A stretch of DNA of 64,000 nucleotides from Sphingosinicella terrae (lineage in GTDB: Bacteria; Pseudomonadota; Alphaproteobacteria; Sphingomonadales; Sphingomonadaceae). The stretch spans positions 310,001-374,000 of the forward strand of contig NZ_QDFY01000002.1 of assembly GCF_003347635.1 (NCBI RefSeq), written 5' to 3'. Under the pieces are notes generated by a model. The model worked only from the letters and a program-made list of their open reading frames with translations. It was not told the DNA's origin and made no database searches. A program made the position numbers and the translations under genes. Position 1 is the stretch's first letter; every line of letters starts with the position of its first letter. This document shows, in pieces, positions 36,101 to 45,448 of this stretch.

Positions 36101-37198
36101 TCAGCCGGGCGTGCGGGCGAGGCGCCAGAGGCCGACCGTCATCAGCGGCAGCACGAACACCGCCAGCATGATGTAGCCGAAGGCGCCATAGCCCTCGGCG
36201 ATGAGCGCGACGAGGCCGAAGCGGACCGCGGCGAAGGCCGATCCGAGGAGCAGGATCGCGGCGACCAGCAATCGGCCGCTGAACGGAAAGCCGTCGCGCC
36301 CGCGCGCCCGCACTGCCACCTCGATGCGCTCGTTGAGCGCGTTGACGACGCCGACCCCGGTCTCGAGCAGGGCGCAGAGGATCATGATCTGGAACAGGAG
36401 GTGGAACCAGGGCAGGCCCATCCGCGCCAGCAGGAAGTCGGACGGCAGGGTGACTCCGGCGATTTCGGGATGGAAGGCGGCCATGCTGAGGAAGAAGATG
36501 ATGGCGGGCGCCATCGCCAGCGGTCCGGCCAGGACGCCGGCGACGATCGCATCGCGGCGCGAGGTCATGTGGCGGACGAAGGGCAGCACCGCGACGGCCG
36601 CGACGACATTGTAGCTGGCATAGGTGGTGCCGGCGACGATCCAGTCACTGGAGACCGCGGCGCCGGCCAGCGAGTCGGCGACGCCGCCGCCGAAGTTGAC
36701 GATCGCGAGGACGAGGAACAGGCCGTAGACCAGATAGAGGAAGGAGGAGGTGAACCGGAAAGTCTTCTCGACCCCTTGATTGCCGAAGCTCGTCACCGCC
36801 GCGATCGCCACGATCAGCAGCAGGGTGCCGGCGAGCGGCGGCGCGTCCGAGAGGGCGGCGACGATCTCGCCCGCGGCCGCCGAGACGACGGCGAGGATCA
36901 GGACGAGAAACAGCAGATAGAGGAATTCGAACAGCAGCCAGCCGGGGCCGAGCACCGCCTTCAGCAGCGTCCTGTAATCATAGGCCTGGAGCTGGCGGGC
37001 GAGGGCGAAGGCGGCGGCGCAGACCGCACTCCAGATCAGCATGGCGAGCAGCATGCCATAGAGGCCGCCGAGGGGGCCGCTCGGCAGGAAGAACTCCGCC
37101 AGTTCGCGGCCGGTGGCATAGCCGCCCCCGATCACTACCGCCTTGAAGGTCAGGCCGGGCAGCAGGAAGCGCTCGAAGAAGGTGGGCTGGGCGCTCAG
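36101..37198 (-). CDS. YkvI-type membrane protein (putative permease)
   Basis: A 365-residue protein with about 10 membrane helices, typical of the YkvI family, distantly related to amino-acid/APC-type transporters. FLLPGLTFKAVVIGGGYATGRELAEFF at residues 8-34 is the signature at its start. I chose a CTG at 37198 because AAGGAGA lies 6 nt upstream, after the DUF1611 stop at 37233. A GTG at 37279 inside the upstream gene is the alternative and would add 27 residues with no obvious function. Confidence 0.8.
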   Translation of the reverse strand: MSAQPTFFERFLLPGLTFKAVVIGGGYATGRELAEFFLPSGPLGGLYGMLLAMLIWSAVCAAAFALARQLQAYDYRTLLKAVLGPGWLLFEFLYLLFLVLILAVVSAAAGEIVAALSDAPPLAGTLLLIVAIAAVTSFGNQGVEKTFRFTSSFLYLVYGLFLVLAIVNFGGGVADSLAGAAVSSDWIVAGTTYASYNVVAAVAVLPFVRHMTSRRDAIVAGVLAGPLAMAPAIIFFLSMAAFHPEIAGVTLPSDFLLARMGLPWFHLLFQIMILCALLETGVGVVNALNERIEVAVRARGRDGFPFSGRLLVAAILLLGSAFAAVRFGLVALIAEGYGAFGYIMLAVFVLPLMTVGLWRLARTPG

Positions 37199-37232
37199 CG
37201 GCGTCTCCTTGCGAGCGGCCCGGCCGGGAACG

Positions 37233-38309
37233 TCATGCGAGGCAGGCGTCGAGCAGCGCCTGGAAGCGCGCGCCGCCACGGATCGGATCCGCCACCGGCA
37301 GGCCGTGCTGATTGGCGAGGGATCGCATCAGCGCCTCTGCCGCGTCCGCGTCATGATCGCGCGTGTTGAGGCTGATTCCTGCGCAGCGTATCTCCGGATT
37401 CACGCGTCTCCCCAGCAGCAAGGTCGCCTCGATCGTCTCGGCGATACCCGGGACGGGCTGGTGCGGATAGCCGAGAAGATGATCCCGGTCCGGATCGTGG
37501 CACAGGATGACGATGTCGGGCTGACTGCCGTAGAGCAGGCCGACCGAGACGGCGGCAAAGGCGGGATGGAGGATCGATCCCTGCCCCTCGATGACGTCCC
37601 AATGGTCGGGAGCGGCATCGGGGCTGAGCATTTCGGCGGCGCCGGATTCGAAGTCGGAGACGACGGCGTCCATCGGCATGCCGCCGCCGGCGATCAGGAT
37701 CCCGGTCTGGCCGGTGGCGCGGAAATCGGCGTCGAGGCCGCGCGCCTGGAGCCCGCGCGCGATGGCGAGCGCGGTATATTTCTTGCCGAGCGCGCAATCG
37801 GTTCCGACGGTCAGCAGCCGCCGGCCGGAGCGCTTGCGGCCGGTGCCGACGGGGATGCCGGCCGGCGGCGTGCGCACGTCGATGAGTTGGACGCCCGCGG
37901 CCTCGGCCGCCTGCCTGAGCGCGGGAACGTCGGCGAGGCGGGCATGCATGCCGCTGACGATGTGCAGCCCGGCCTCCATCGCGGCGACGAGGTGGGGGAT
38001 CCATTCGTCGACGATGATCCCGCCCGCATTGGCGACGCCGATCACCAGCGAGCGCGCGCCGCGGCTGTGCGCCTCGGCCGGCGTCAAAGCGGGCAGCCCC
38101 AGGCTGATCGGGGAATCGCCATAGGCATATTCCCCGATGCAGTCGTCGGGCGCCCAGTCCTTCAGGCCGAAGGCGGTTTTGGCGTAGCTGCGGTCCCGCT
38201 CGGCGCCGAGGAAGAGGAGGTAGGGACGCGGCAGCGCCCGTCGATCGGCCTGCGCCCCGGCTGCTGCGTCCTCGTCGACGCCGGCCTGCGGCTTGGCGGC
38301 GAAGGCCAT
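37233..38309 (-). CDS. dgcN: DUF1611 protein, DgcN-like (D-glutamate N-acetyltransferase family)
   Basis: A 358-residue cytoplasmic protein with a DUF1611 N-terminal Rossmann-like domain (about 20-165) and a P-loop C-terminal domain (VGTDCALGKKYTALAIARG near 168-186). DUF1611 proteins include DgcN, which, together with the enolase-superfamily racemase DgcA, forms a D-glutamate catabolic route described in marine proteobacteria and archaea. A DgcA-like gene occurs 10 kb away in the same regulon-like set, supporting this reading, but the enzyme's acyl acceptor cannot be read from sequence. Preceded by GGGGGGA as a ribosome binding site and by a shared promoter element. Confidence 0.75.
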   Translation of the reverse strand: MAFAAKPQAGVDEDAAAGAQADRRALPRPYLLFLGAERDRSYAKTAFGLKDWAPDDCIGEYAYGDSPISLGLPALTPAEAHSRGARSLVIGVANAGGIIVDEWIPHLVAAMEAGLHIVSGMHARLADVPALRQAAEAAGVQLIDVRTPPAGIPVGTGRKRSGRRLLTVGTDCALGKKYTALAIARGLQARGLDADFRATGQTGILIAGGGMPMDAVVSDFESGAAEMLSPDAAPDHWDVIEGQGSILHPAFAAVSVGLLYGSQPDIVILCHDPDRDHLLGYPHQPVPGIAETIEATLLLGRRVNPEIRCAGISLNTRDHDADAAEALMRSLANQHGLPVADPIRGGARFQALLDACLA

Positions 38310-38407
38310 CAGTTTTCCCCCCGGATCAGAGCCGCGACCGAAACACGTACGAACAGCACTTTCGCCCCTCTCGCAACAGCGCGGGCGCCGAATTGTGCTT
38401 TCGTCCC

Positions 38408-38444
38408 GCTCAGGACAGAATGATCCTGTTCAGAACATTGTCAA
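38408..38444 (-). promoter_or_regulatory. Shared promoter/operator, copy A (dgcN-like operon)
   Basis: On the minus strand: perfect TTGACA (38444-38439), then AGGA, then TGTCCT, with CATTCT as a -10-like hexamer between. The distance from the -35 to the operator is exactly the same as in copies B and C. It drives the dgcN-like gene and probably the YkvI gene; the leader is about 100 nt. Confidence 0.65.
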
Positions 38445-38477
38445 CCCAATTATCTCATTTTAGGCGATTTGGCGTAG

Positions 38478-40394
38478 TCAGCGCGGCGCCGGCACGACCG
38501 GCAGCACGACATAGGAAGCGTTCTCGCCGGCATGATGGATCTGGTTGCGTGCGACCGCCATCTCGGTCCCGGTCTCGTTGTCGCCGCCCGTGTTCAGGTT
38601 GCGCGCGAATTTCGGGAAATTGGACGACGTCACCTCGATCCGGATCCGGTGCCCCGGGAGGAAGGTGTTGCTGATCGTGATCGGGGTCGGCCGGATCGTA
38701 TAGATGCGGCCGGCTGCCATAGGCTGCGGCCGCTCGAATCCGTCGCGATAGCGTGCGCGCAATATGGTATCGCCGAGGATGTAGGCGGTGCCGTCCGGCG
38801 CGACGTCGACCAGCTTGACGGCGAAGTCGGTGTCGCGGGCGTCGGACGACACGGCGAGCACCGCCTCGACGAAGCCCGAAACCTCCATCGGTTCGGTCAG
38901 CGGATCGCTGGTATAGACGAGCACGTCATTGCGCGCCTCGATCACCCGCTGGTCGAACGCTCCGGCGGTGACCAGGCCGCCATTGCAGCAATCGCCGCCG
39001 CCGATCGTCTGCACCGGGTTGGCGGGATCGTAGACATAGGCATCCGCCGGCTCGCTGGCCGGCGGCGCCTCGGGAAGCAGGCGGCCATTGCCGTAGAGGC
39101 TGTTCGCCGCGCCGTTGGAGCGCAGAAAGAGGCGGACCTCGCGGGCATCGGCCGGCGGCCATTGCTGCGCCGAGCGCCATTGATTGGCGCCCATCGCGAA
39201 ATAGCGCACCGCCGGTGTGGTGTCGGGGAACGCGCGGCGATCGCCCTTCAGCCAGCGATCGAAGAAGGCGTAGACCTCGCGATCGACGTCGAAGCTGGCA
39301 TCGCCGAGCTGGCGGTCGCCCGAGACGAAATCGGGCCCGAGCTCGGCATAGCGGCAATGATTGTTGGGGGCGATGACGGCATATTGATGCGCGCTCGCTT
39401 CGGCATCGCTGCCCGCGCTGCGGGCATGGTTGAACAGCGCCATGTTGGGGCCGATCGACACGTCGTACCAGCTGTTGAACCAGAGCGCTGGAACGCCCCA
39501 GCCCATATTGTCGTGATAGAGCCCGCCCTCTCGCCAGGCGGGATCGGCGGGCTCGCGCGCGATCAGCGTCTCGAACGTCGCCGGCGGCTCGCCGAGATCG
39601 GCGAGCAGGCCGGCGAGCGGCAGGTGCCGGATCTGGCGGGTCCAGTCGACCTCGGGCTTGCGCGCGGCGAGATCGTTGTAGCGGGCGATGCGGGCGCGGG
39701 TCGGCTGGTCCGTGTCTGCGGGGATCTCCGCGCGCAGGGGATTGTCGACGCCGTACAGCCAGACGAAGAAGAGGCTGCGCGGGACGCCGCCCGTGTACCA
39801 ATTGCCCTGCTCGTGGAAGCGGCCGACCTCGCCGATGCCGGCGCCGGCCGACATCGGCACCATCGCCGCATGCGCCGGGTGGTTCTGGGCGGCGAGCGCG
39901 AGCTGCCATTCGGCCGAGGAGGAGCAGCCCAGCGTGCCGACCCGGCCGTTCGACCAGGGCTGGGCGGCGATCCAGCTCAGCGCGTCATAGCCGTCGGTCT
40001 GGGGATGGCCGAGTATCTCGTAGTCGCCTTCCGAGAAGTAGCGGCCGCGTTCGTTCTGCACGACGAAGGCATAGCCGCGCGACACCGCCTCGAGCGCCCG
40101 CCGGCTGGTCCGCGCCTGGTAGGAGAGCTCGTTATAGGGCGTCCGCCAGAAGATCGTCGGCAGCCTTCCCTGCACATTCTTCGGTCGATAGAGGTTCGTC
40201 GCGAGCCGGACGCCGTCGCGCATCGGCACCATCTCGATCATCCGAACGTCCGCCTGCTGCGCGAGCGCGCGAGCGACCGCTTCGTCGCTCAGGGCGGCGA
40301 CGCTTTGCGCCGTCGCCGCCGGCGTCGACAGCGTCATCATAAGCGCCGCCAAAGCGGCGGTGCAGCGGCTTCCGATCCGGCGCTTCCTCTCCAT
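38478..40394 (-). CDS. CocE/NonD-family hydrolase, exported
   Basis: A 638-residue hydrolase with a signal peptide (MERKRRIGSRCTAALAALMM...), then the S15 fold. The nucleophile elbow is GTLGCSSSAEWQLA; the YAFVVQNERGRYFSEG region and C-terminal jelly roll (NTFLPGHRIRIEVTSSNFP) match the family. Only about 30 % similar in feel to the second CocE protein at 34289, so these are different subfamilies. It is the last gene of a minus-strand run that begins at 46630. Start at the ATG at 40394, where the signal begins. Confidence 0.9.
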   Translation of the reverse strand: MERKRRIGSRCTAALAALMMTLSTPAATAQSVAALSDEAVARALAQQADVRMIEMVPMRDGVRLATNLYRPKNVQGRLPTIFWRTPYNELSYQARTSRRALEAVSRGYAFVVQNERGRYFSEGDYEILGHPQTDGYDALSWIAAQPWSNGRVGTLGCSSSAEWQLALAAQNHPAHAAMVPMSAGAGIGEVGRFHEQGNWYTGGVPRSLFFVWLYGVDNPLRAEIPADTDQPTRARIARYNDLAARKPEVDWTRQIRHLPLAGLLADLGEPPATFETLIAREPADPAWREGGLYHDNMGWGVPALWFNSWYDVSIGPNMALFNHARSAGSDAEASAHQYAVIAPNNHCRYAELGPDFVSGDRQLGDASFDVDREVYAFFDRWLKGDRRAFPDTTPAVRYFAMGANQWRSAQQWPPADAREVRLFLRSNGAANSLYGNGRLLPEAPPASEPADAYVYDPANPVQTIGGGDCCNGGLVTAGAFDQRVIEARNDVLVYTSDPLTEPMEVSGFVEAVLAVSSDARDTDFAVKLVDVAPDGTAYILGDTILRARYRDGFERPQPMAAGRIYTIRPTPITISNTFLPGHRIRIEVTSSNFPKFARNLNTGGDNETGTEMAVARNQIHHAGENASYVVLPVVPAPR

Positions 40395-40431
40395 CAATCG
40401 TCCCCTGTGCAAAGGCCCCCGGTCGCGATCG

Positions 40432-41943
40432 TCACGGCCGCACGAGACGATAGCTCTGATACGGTTCGAACGAGAAGGCGAGCCGCGGGTCGTCGGCCGT
40501 CCCGAAGAATTCCAGCCGGTTGTAGGGGCCGCCCTCGCGGGCGCCGGTGACCTGCTCGAACCGCATCGGACCGATCCGCTCCCAGGCGGTCTTGCCTTCC
40601 ATGTTCTCGATGAGGAGGCGGTTCGGATCGGGCATGGAGATCCGCAGATCATATTCGGGCCGGGGCGGACGGCTATAGTCGCGCCGATTGGCCCGATAGG
40701 CGCCCATTACCGGCTGCGGCGCATCGCCGCTCGCCGTCCAGCGCGGCGCCGGCGCCTGCGGGAAGAGGCGGCCGAGAATGGCATTGGTGAGATCCGTCCG
40801 GCCGGTGCCGCTGCCGCGTCCGCCCGTCGTCGAAACGAAGAAGCCGAAGCCGTGCTCGGGCGCGATCACCAGGTTGGAATGGAAGTCCCCGGTATTGCCG
40901 CCATGGCCGACGACGCGCGGACCGGCTTCCTGGATGACGTAGAAGCCGTGCGCCATGCCGGGCAGGCTCGGCGTATTGGCGATGGAGTTGCGGGTGAGCA
41001 GGGCGACCGAGGCGGGCTCCAGGATCCGCGCCGATCCGAGCTGGCCGCCGCCGAGCAAGGCGAGCATGAAGCGCGCCATGTCGGGCGCGGTCGCCGAGGA
41101 GGAGCCGGCCGGCATGACCGCGCCGATATGTTCGAACGGCTGGGCGACGAAGCGGCCGTCGACCAGCTCGTAGCCGCGTGCCATATTCTCGGCGAGCGCG
41201 CCTGTGAGCGGCTCGCGGAAGGTGGACGCGCGCATGCCCAATGGCGCGAAGAGGTGGGTCTCGACATAGTCGGCGAACGGCTCGCTCGAGACGCGCTCGA
41301 CGATATAGCCGGCGAGGGTGACGCCGTAATTGGAATAGGAGATCTCGCCTCCCGCGGGCCATAAGCGCGCAGGGATATGGGTCTTCAGCCATTCGCGATA
41401 ATCGCGCGGGGCATCGGCCTCGCGGGTGATGATGCCGCTCGCGTCGCTCATCCCGGGCGTGTGCTGCATCAGGTCGCGCACCCGGATCGGGCGGCCGTCC
41501 AGCGGCGGGATGGTGAAGTCGAGATAGGTATTCACGTCGGCGTCGAGATCGACGCGCCCGCGCTCGACCTGCTGCATCAGCGCGACCCAGGTGAACAGCT
41601 TGGAGACCGACCCGGGTCGGAACAGGGTGCGCTCCGGATCGACCCGCCGGCGCGCCTCGACGTCGGCATAGCCGTAGCCGCGCGAGAAGAGGATGCGGCC
41701 GTCATGGACCACGGTGACGACCGCGCCGGCAACCTCGCGCGCCGCGATCTGCTCGGCCATCACTCCGTCGACGAAGTCGGCGAGTCCGGTCAGGCGGACG
41801 GGATCGATCGCCGCGATGCCCGCCGCGGCCGGCGGGGCTTGCGCGGCCGACGCCGCGGGCACGCCCGCCGAAGTCAGGGCGGCCGCGAGGAGGAAGGCGC
41901 GCGCGCCGACCGTGACCGTTCGTAGACCGAGCCTGCGAGTCAT
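40432..41943 (-). CDS. Secreted serine hydrolase, beta-lactamase fold
   Basis: A 503-residue periplasmic protein with a signal peptide (about 1-33). Catalytic SVSK at residues 112-115, second motif ISYSNYGVTL, third motif VVGHGGNTGDF. The class C beta-lactamase/D-aminopeptidase fold, in a locus of D-amino-acid genes, makes D-peptide hydrolysis plausible; other activities are possible. It is 37 nt upstream of the CocE gene and 47 nt downstream of the D-aminoacylase-like gene. Confidence 0.9.
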   Translation of the reverse strand: MTRRLGLRTVTVGARAFLLAAALTSAGVPAASAAQAPPAAAGIAAIDPVRLTGLADFVDGVMAEQIAAREVAGAVVTVVHDGRILFSRGYGYADVEARRRVDPERTLFRPGSVSKLFTWVALMQQVERGRVDLDADVNTYLDFTIPPLDGRPIRVRDLMQHTPGMSDASGIITREADAPRDYREWLKTHIPARLWPAGGEISYSNYGVTLAGYIVERVSSEPFADYVETHLFAPLGMRASTFREPLTGALAENMARGYELVDGRFVAQPFEHIGAVMPAGSSSATAPDMARFMLALLGGGQLGSARILEPASVALLTRNSIANTPSLPGMAHGFYVIQEAGPRVVGHGGNTGDFHSNLVIAPEHGFGFFVSTTGGRGSGTGRTDLTNAILGRLFPQAPAPRWTASGDAPQPVMGAYRANRRDYSRPPRPEYDLRISMPDPNRLLIENMEGKTAWERIGPMRFEQVTGAREGGPYNRLEFFGTADDPRLAFSFEPYQSYRLVRP

Positions 41944-41990
41944 GTTCCCACTCCCGAAATTTGCGTGATCCCGCGAGGCGACGGCGGCGC

Positions 41991-43730
41991 TCATCGGCGG
42001 CCGCAGCCGCCGCCGTCCGGCCAGCCCGTCCAGCCCGGCCCGCGAACCGCGCGGCCCGGCGTGGCGCCGGTATGGCGCCCTTCGGCGAGGACCTGGATAC
42101 CGTTGACGAACACGTCGCTGACGCCGGTCGCGTAGCGATGCGGATCGGCATAGGTGGCGTGATCGGCGATCGTCGCGGGATCGAAGACCACGATGTCGGC
42201 ATGCTGGCCGGGCGCGAGGCTGCCGCGGTCGCGCAGGCCGAGATTGGCGGCCGGCAGCGACGTCAGCCCCCTGATCGCCTGGGCGAGCGGCAGCGCCCGC
42301 TGCTCGCGCACATAATGTCCCAGCAGGCGCGCGAAATTGCCATAGGTGCGCGGATGGGCGGCGCTCTCGAGGGTCTCGCCCTCGGCCGCGGGCGCGCCCG
42401 CGTCGGATCCGAAGCTCATCCAGGGCAAAGCGGTCTGCCGGCGGACATTGTCTTCCGACATCATGAAGTAGATCGCGCCGATGCGGCTGTCCTCCAGCAC
42501 GAGATCGATCGCCGTCTCCTCGACGCCGGTGCCGCGCATCGCCGCCACCTCGGCGAGGGTCTTGCCAACCAGCGGTCGCAGCGTCTCGTTGGCGACTTCG
42601 ACCAGCAGCACGCCTTCGCCCCCGCCGGAGGCGCGAAGCAGATTTTCCCAGTCGCTTTCGGGCGCCCGCATCTCGGCGAGCAGGCGGGCCCGGATGGCGG
42701 GATCGCGCAGGCGCGCGAGGAAGGCCTCGCTCCCGCCGTCCTGCACCCAGGGCGGCATCACCGCGTCGAGCCCGGTTCCGCCGGCGGTGTAGTGATACAT
42801 GTTGGCCGTGATCCGCAGCCCGGCCCGCCGCGCCGCTTCGATCTGGGCGACGATCTGCGGCAGCCGATCCCAGTTGCGGGTTCCGGCGAGCTTGAGATGA
42901 TAGATTTCCGCCGGAACGTCGCCCTCTCGGGCGATGGTCACCACCTCGTCGATCGCTTCGCCGATATCGTCGGCTTCCGACCGCATGTGGCTGATGTACA
43001 TGCCGCCGCAGCGGCCCGCCTCGCCGGCGAGCGCGGCCAGCTCCGGCGTCTCGGCATAATTGCCGGGCGCATAGATGAGCGCCGAGCCGACGCCGAGCGC
43101 GCCTTCCTCCATCGCCTGGCGGACGAGCGCGCGCATCCGGGCGAGCTGCTCCGGACTGGGATCGACATCGGCCTCGCCCAGCTCGTGGATCCGGATCGTG
43201 GTCGCGCCGACGAAGCTGGCGACATTGGGCGAGATGCCCCGGCGCTCGAGATGGTCGAGATACTCGCCGAGCGTCGTCCACGTGGCGGCGATGCCGTCGC
43301 CGCCTCGCTCGCGCAGCCGGACGCGCATCGCCTCGTTGATCGGACCCATCGTCCAGCCTTCGCCGAATACCTCGAGCGTCACCCCCTGGTGGAGGTCGGA
43401 CATCGCCCGTCCGTCCTCGAGCAGCGATCGCGTCGCCCAGCTGAGCATGTTGATGAAGCCGGGAGCGACCGCCTTGCCGGCCGCTGAAATCTCCTGCCTT
43501 CCGGTCCCTTCGACGCGACCGACCGCGACGATCCGGTCGTCCTCGACGGCGACGTCGCCGACATAGGGCTCGCCGCCGGATCCGTCATAGACGGTGCCGC
43601 CGCGGATCACGATGTCGTAGGTGGGCGCGGGCGTCGTCGCCTGCGCCCCGGCCGATGCGAGCAGGGCCAGCATCAGCCAGGGCCGGCCGATCGCTCCCGT
43701 CCAGCGGCGCTTCACCGGCACGTCCCTCAC
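41991..43730 (-). CDS. N-acyl-D-amino-acid deacylase-like amidohydrolase, N-terminal metal motif lost
   Basis: A 579-residue exported amidohydrolase-fold protein of the D-aminoacylase group: a signal peptide, a small beta domain (VIRGGTVYDGSGG), then the TIM barrel. In place of the HxH metal motif (PGFIDxHxH) it reads APGFINMLSWA (residues 89-99), and the bridging position usually occupied by Cys is Glu in FGEGWTM. The later ligands are kept: His248 in YISHMRS, His278 in IYHLKLAG and the Asp of MSFGSDAG. It may use one metal or another chemistry. Its stop is 47 nt upstream of the SVSK hydrolase; its start overlaps the preceding stop by ATGA. Confidence 0.85.
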   Translation of the reverse strand: MRDVPVKRRWTGAIGRPWLMLALLASAGAQATTPAPTYDIVIRGGTVYDGSGGEPYVGDVAVEDDRIVAVGRVEGTGRQEISAAGKAVAPGFINMLSWATRSLLEDGRAMSDLHQGVTLEVFGEGWTMGPINEAMRVRLRERGGDGIAATWTTLGEYLDHLERRGISPNVASFVGATTIRIHELGEADVDPSPEQLARMRALVRQAMEEGALGVGSALIYAPGNYAETPELAALAGEAGRCGGMYISHMRSEADDIGEAIDEVVTIAREGDVPAEIYHLKLAGTRNWDRLPQIVAQIEAARRAGLRITANMYHYTAGGTGLDAVMPPWVQDGGSEAFLARLRDPAIRARLLAEMRAPESDWENLLRASGGGEGVLLVEVANETLRPLVGKTLAEVAAMRGTGVEETAIDLVLEDSRIGAIYFMMSEDNVRRQTALPWMSFGSDAGAPAAEGETLESAAHPRTYGNFARLLGHYVREQRALPLAQAIRGLTSLPAANLGLRDRGSLAPGQHADIVVFDPATIADHATYADPHRYATGVSDVFVNGIQVLAEGRHTGATPGRAVRGPGWTGWPDGGGCGRR

Positions 43731-45301
43731 TCGGCCGCGGCGACCGGCCGGAACACCAGGTCGTCATAATCGAAGCTGAAATCGGCGACCGGAGAGACCG
43801 CGCGCATCGTGATCCGCTCGGCCTTGCCGTCAGGCCCGAGCGCGAAGGTGACGTAGGCCGGCTCGACCCCGCGATCGTTGAAGCGCGTCCGGAAGGTGTC
43901 GTATTGCCAATGCTCGAGCGTCGCCGTGATCCCGGGCCAGTGCGGGAAGTCGACGGCGAGGGCGCCATTCTCCTCGCGGACGGTGATGGTTCCGAACCAG
44001 GCGTCGCGATAGGCGCCGGCATAGCCGGCGAGCGGCAGCGACGGCCCGGTCTGCGCCGGCTGCGCGGCGGGCGCGGCGAGCGCCGCGACGGCAGCGTCGC
44101 GCCTTGCCGCCAGGAAGTCGGTGAACGCCTGCGGCCAGTCCCGCCTCGGCGCAGCGAGATAATGATCGAGCAGCTCGAAGGTCAGGCCGGCCAGCAGGCC
44201 CGATTCCTCGCTGTTGGTCGCGATGTAGAAGCCGACATTGCGCTCCGGGATGAGCACGAGGCGGGTGATCGATCCGAACACCCCGCCGCCGTGCATGACG
44301 ATGCGCTCGCCCCGATAATCGCGCACGTTCCAGCCGAGCGCATAGGTGTTGAACAAGGGCTGGGTCTCGCCGAGCGGCGCGGGAAGGGCGCCCGCCGGCA
44401 TCAGCACGACAGGCCGGAACAGCTCGCGTGACGCCGCCTCGCTGAACAGGCGCGCCTCCCCGGGCAGATCGCCCTGGGCGAGCTGCAGGCGGATCCACCG
44501 CGCCATGTCGTTGGCGCTCGCGGCAATGCCGCCGGCCGGCGCGGCGACCTGGGGGACGACGACGTCGTCGGCCAGCCGCTCCATCGTGCCGAGGCCGCGA
44601 ATGGCGCCGTCGAGCCGCGCGTGCGGGTGGGCATTGCCGCGGCGGTTGCCGCGCTCCGCATTGTCGACGGTCGCCCGCCGCATGCCCGCCGGGAGCAGCA
44701 CGCGCTCGCGCATGAACCTTTCCCAGCTCATCCCGCTGACCCGCTCGATCAGCCGGCCGGCGACCATGTAGAGGATGTTGTCATAGGCATAGTCGCTGCG
44801 GAAGCTCGTCTCCGGCGGGATGTTCGCCAGCCGCTCGACGATCTCGGCCCGGGTCAGATTGCTGCGCGGCACGAACAAGAGGTCGCCGGCGCCGAGGCCG
44901 AGGCCGCTGCGATGGACGAGCAGGTCGCGTACCGTCATCTCGCGCGTCACCCAGGGATCGTGCATCCGGAATTCGGGCATGTGGTCGATCACCTTGTCGT
45001 CCCAGCCGATCCGTCCTTCGTCGACGAGAAGGGCGAGGGCGGTCGTGGTGAAGGCCTTGCTGACCGATCCGATGGCGAAATTGGTGTCGGCGGTGACCGG
45101 TGCGGGATTGGCGAGATCGGTGACGCCGAACCCGCGCGCCATCGTCACCTCGCCATTCTCGACGATGGCGACGGTGAAGCCGGGCGCGCCGGATCGCTCG
45201 CGCAGCGCTTCGACCCGCTCGGCGAAGCCTTCGGGCGGCGCCGCGGCCGCGGGCGTCGCCAGGACGATCAGGCACAGCAGGGCATGGCGAATGCGGCTCA
45301 T
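43727..45301 (-). CDS. Secreted serine hydrolase, beta-lactamase fold
   Basis: A 524-residue periplasmic protein, signal peptide to about residue 21. Catalytic SVSK at residues 79-82, second motif YAYDNILYM (Tyr-Asp-Asn form), third motif MHGGGVFGS. C-terminal part (from about 400) is a beta-rich DUF3471-like domain (LAGYAGAYRDAWFGTITV). It overlaps the D-aminoacylase-like gene start by 4 nt, so these two are clearly cotranscribed. Confidence 0.9.
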   Translation of the reverse strand: MSRIRHALLCLIVLATPAAAAPPEGFAERVEALRERSGAPGFTVAIVENGEVTMARGFGVTDLANPAPVTADTNFAIGSVSKAFTTTALALLVDEGRIGWDDKVIDHMPEFRMHDPWVTREMTVRDLLVHRSGLGLGAGDLLFVPRSNLTRAEIVERLANIPPETSFRSDYAYDNILYMVAGRLIERVSGMSWERFMRERVLLPAGMRRATVDNAERGNRRGNAHPHARLDGAIRGLGTMERLADDVVVPQVAAPAGGIAASANDMARWIRLQLAQGDLPGEARLFSEAASRELFRPVVLMPAGALPAPLGETQPLFNTYALGWNVRDYRGERIVMHGGGVFGSITRLVLIPERNVGFYIATNSEESGLLAGLTFELLDHYLAAPRRDWPQAFTDFLAARRDAAVAALAAPAAQPAQTGPSLPLAGYAGAYRDAWFGTITVREENGALAVDFPHWPGITATLEHWQYDTFRTRFNDRGVEPAYVTFALGPDGKAERITMRAVSPVADFSFDYDDLVFRPVAAAE

Positions 45302-45448
45302 GGCTTCCTCCTCCAGGCCGTGTGGCCCGCTATTTCTGGTGACTGCCGCGACGCGGCCGACGCGGCCGCGCAGGGAACGCGGCGACGGAGCGGCGTGATC
45401 GCGAAGTCTCGGTCGGTCACTTCCATCCCTCTGTCCGCTTGCCGTCGC

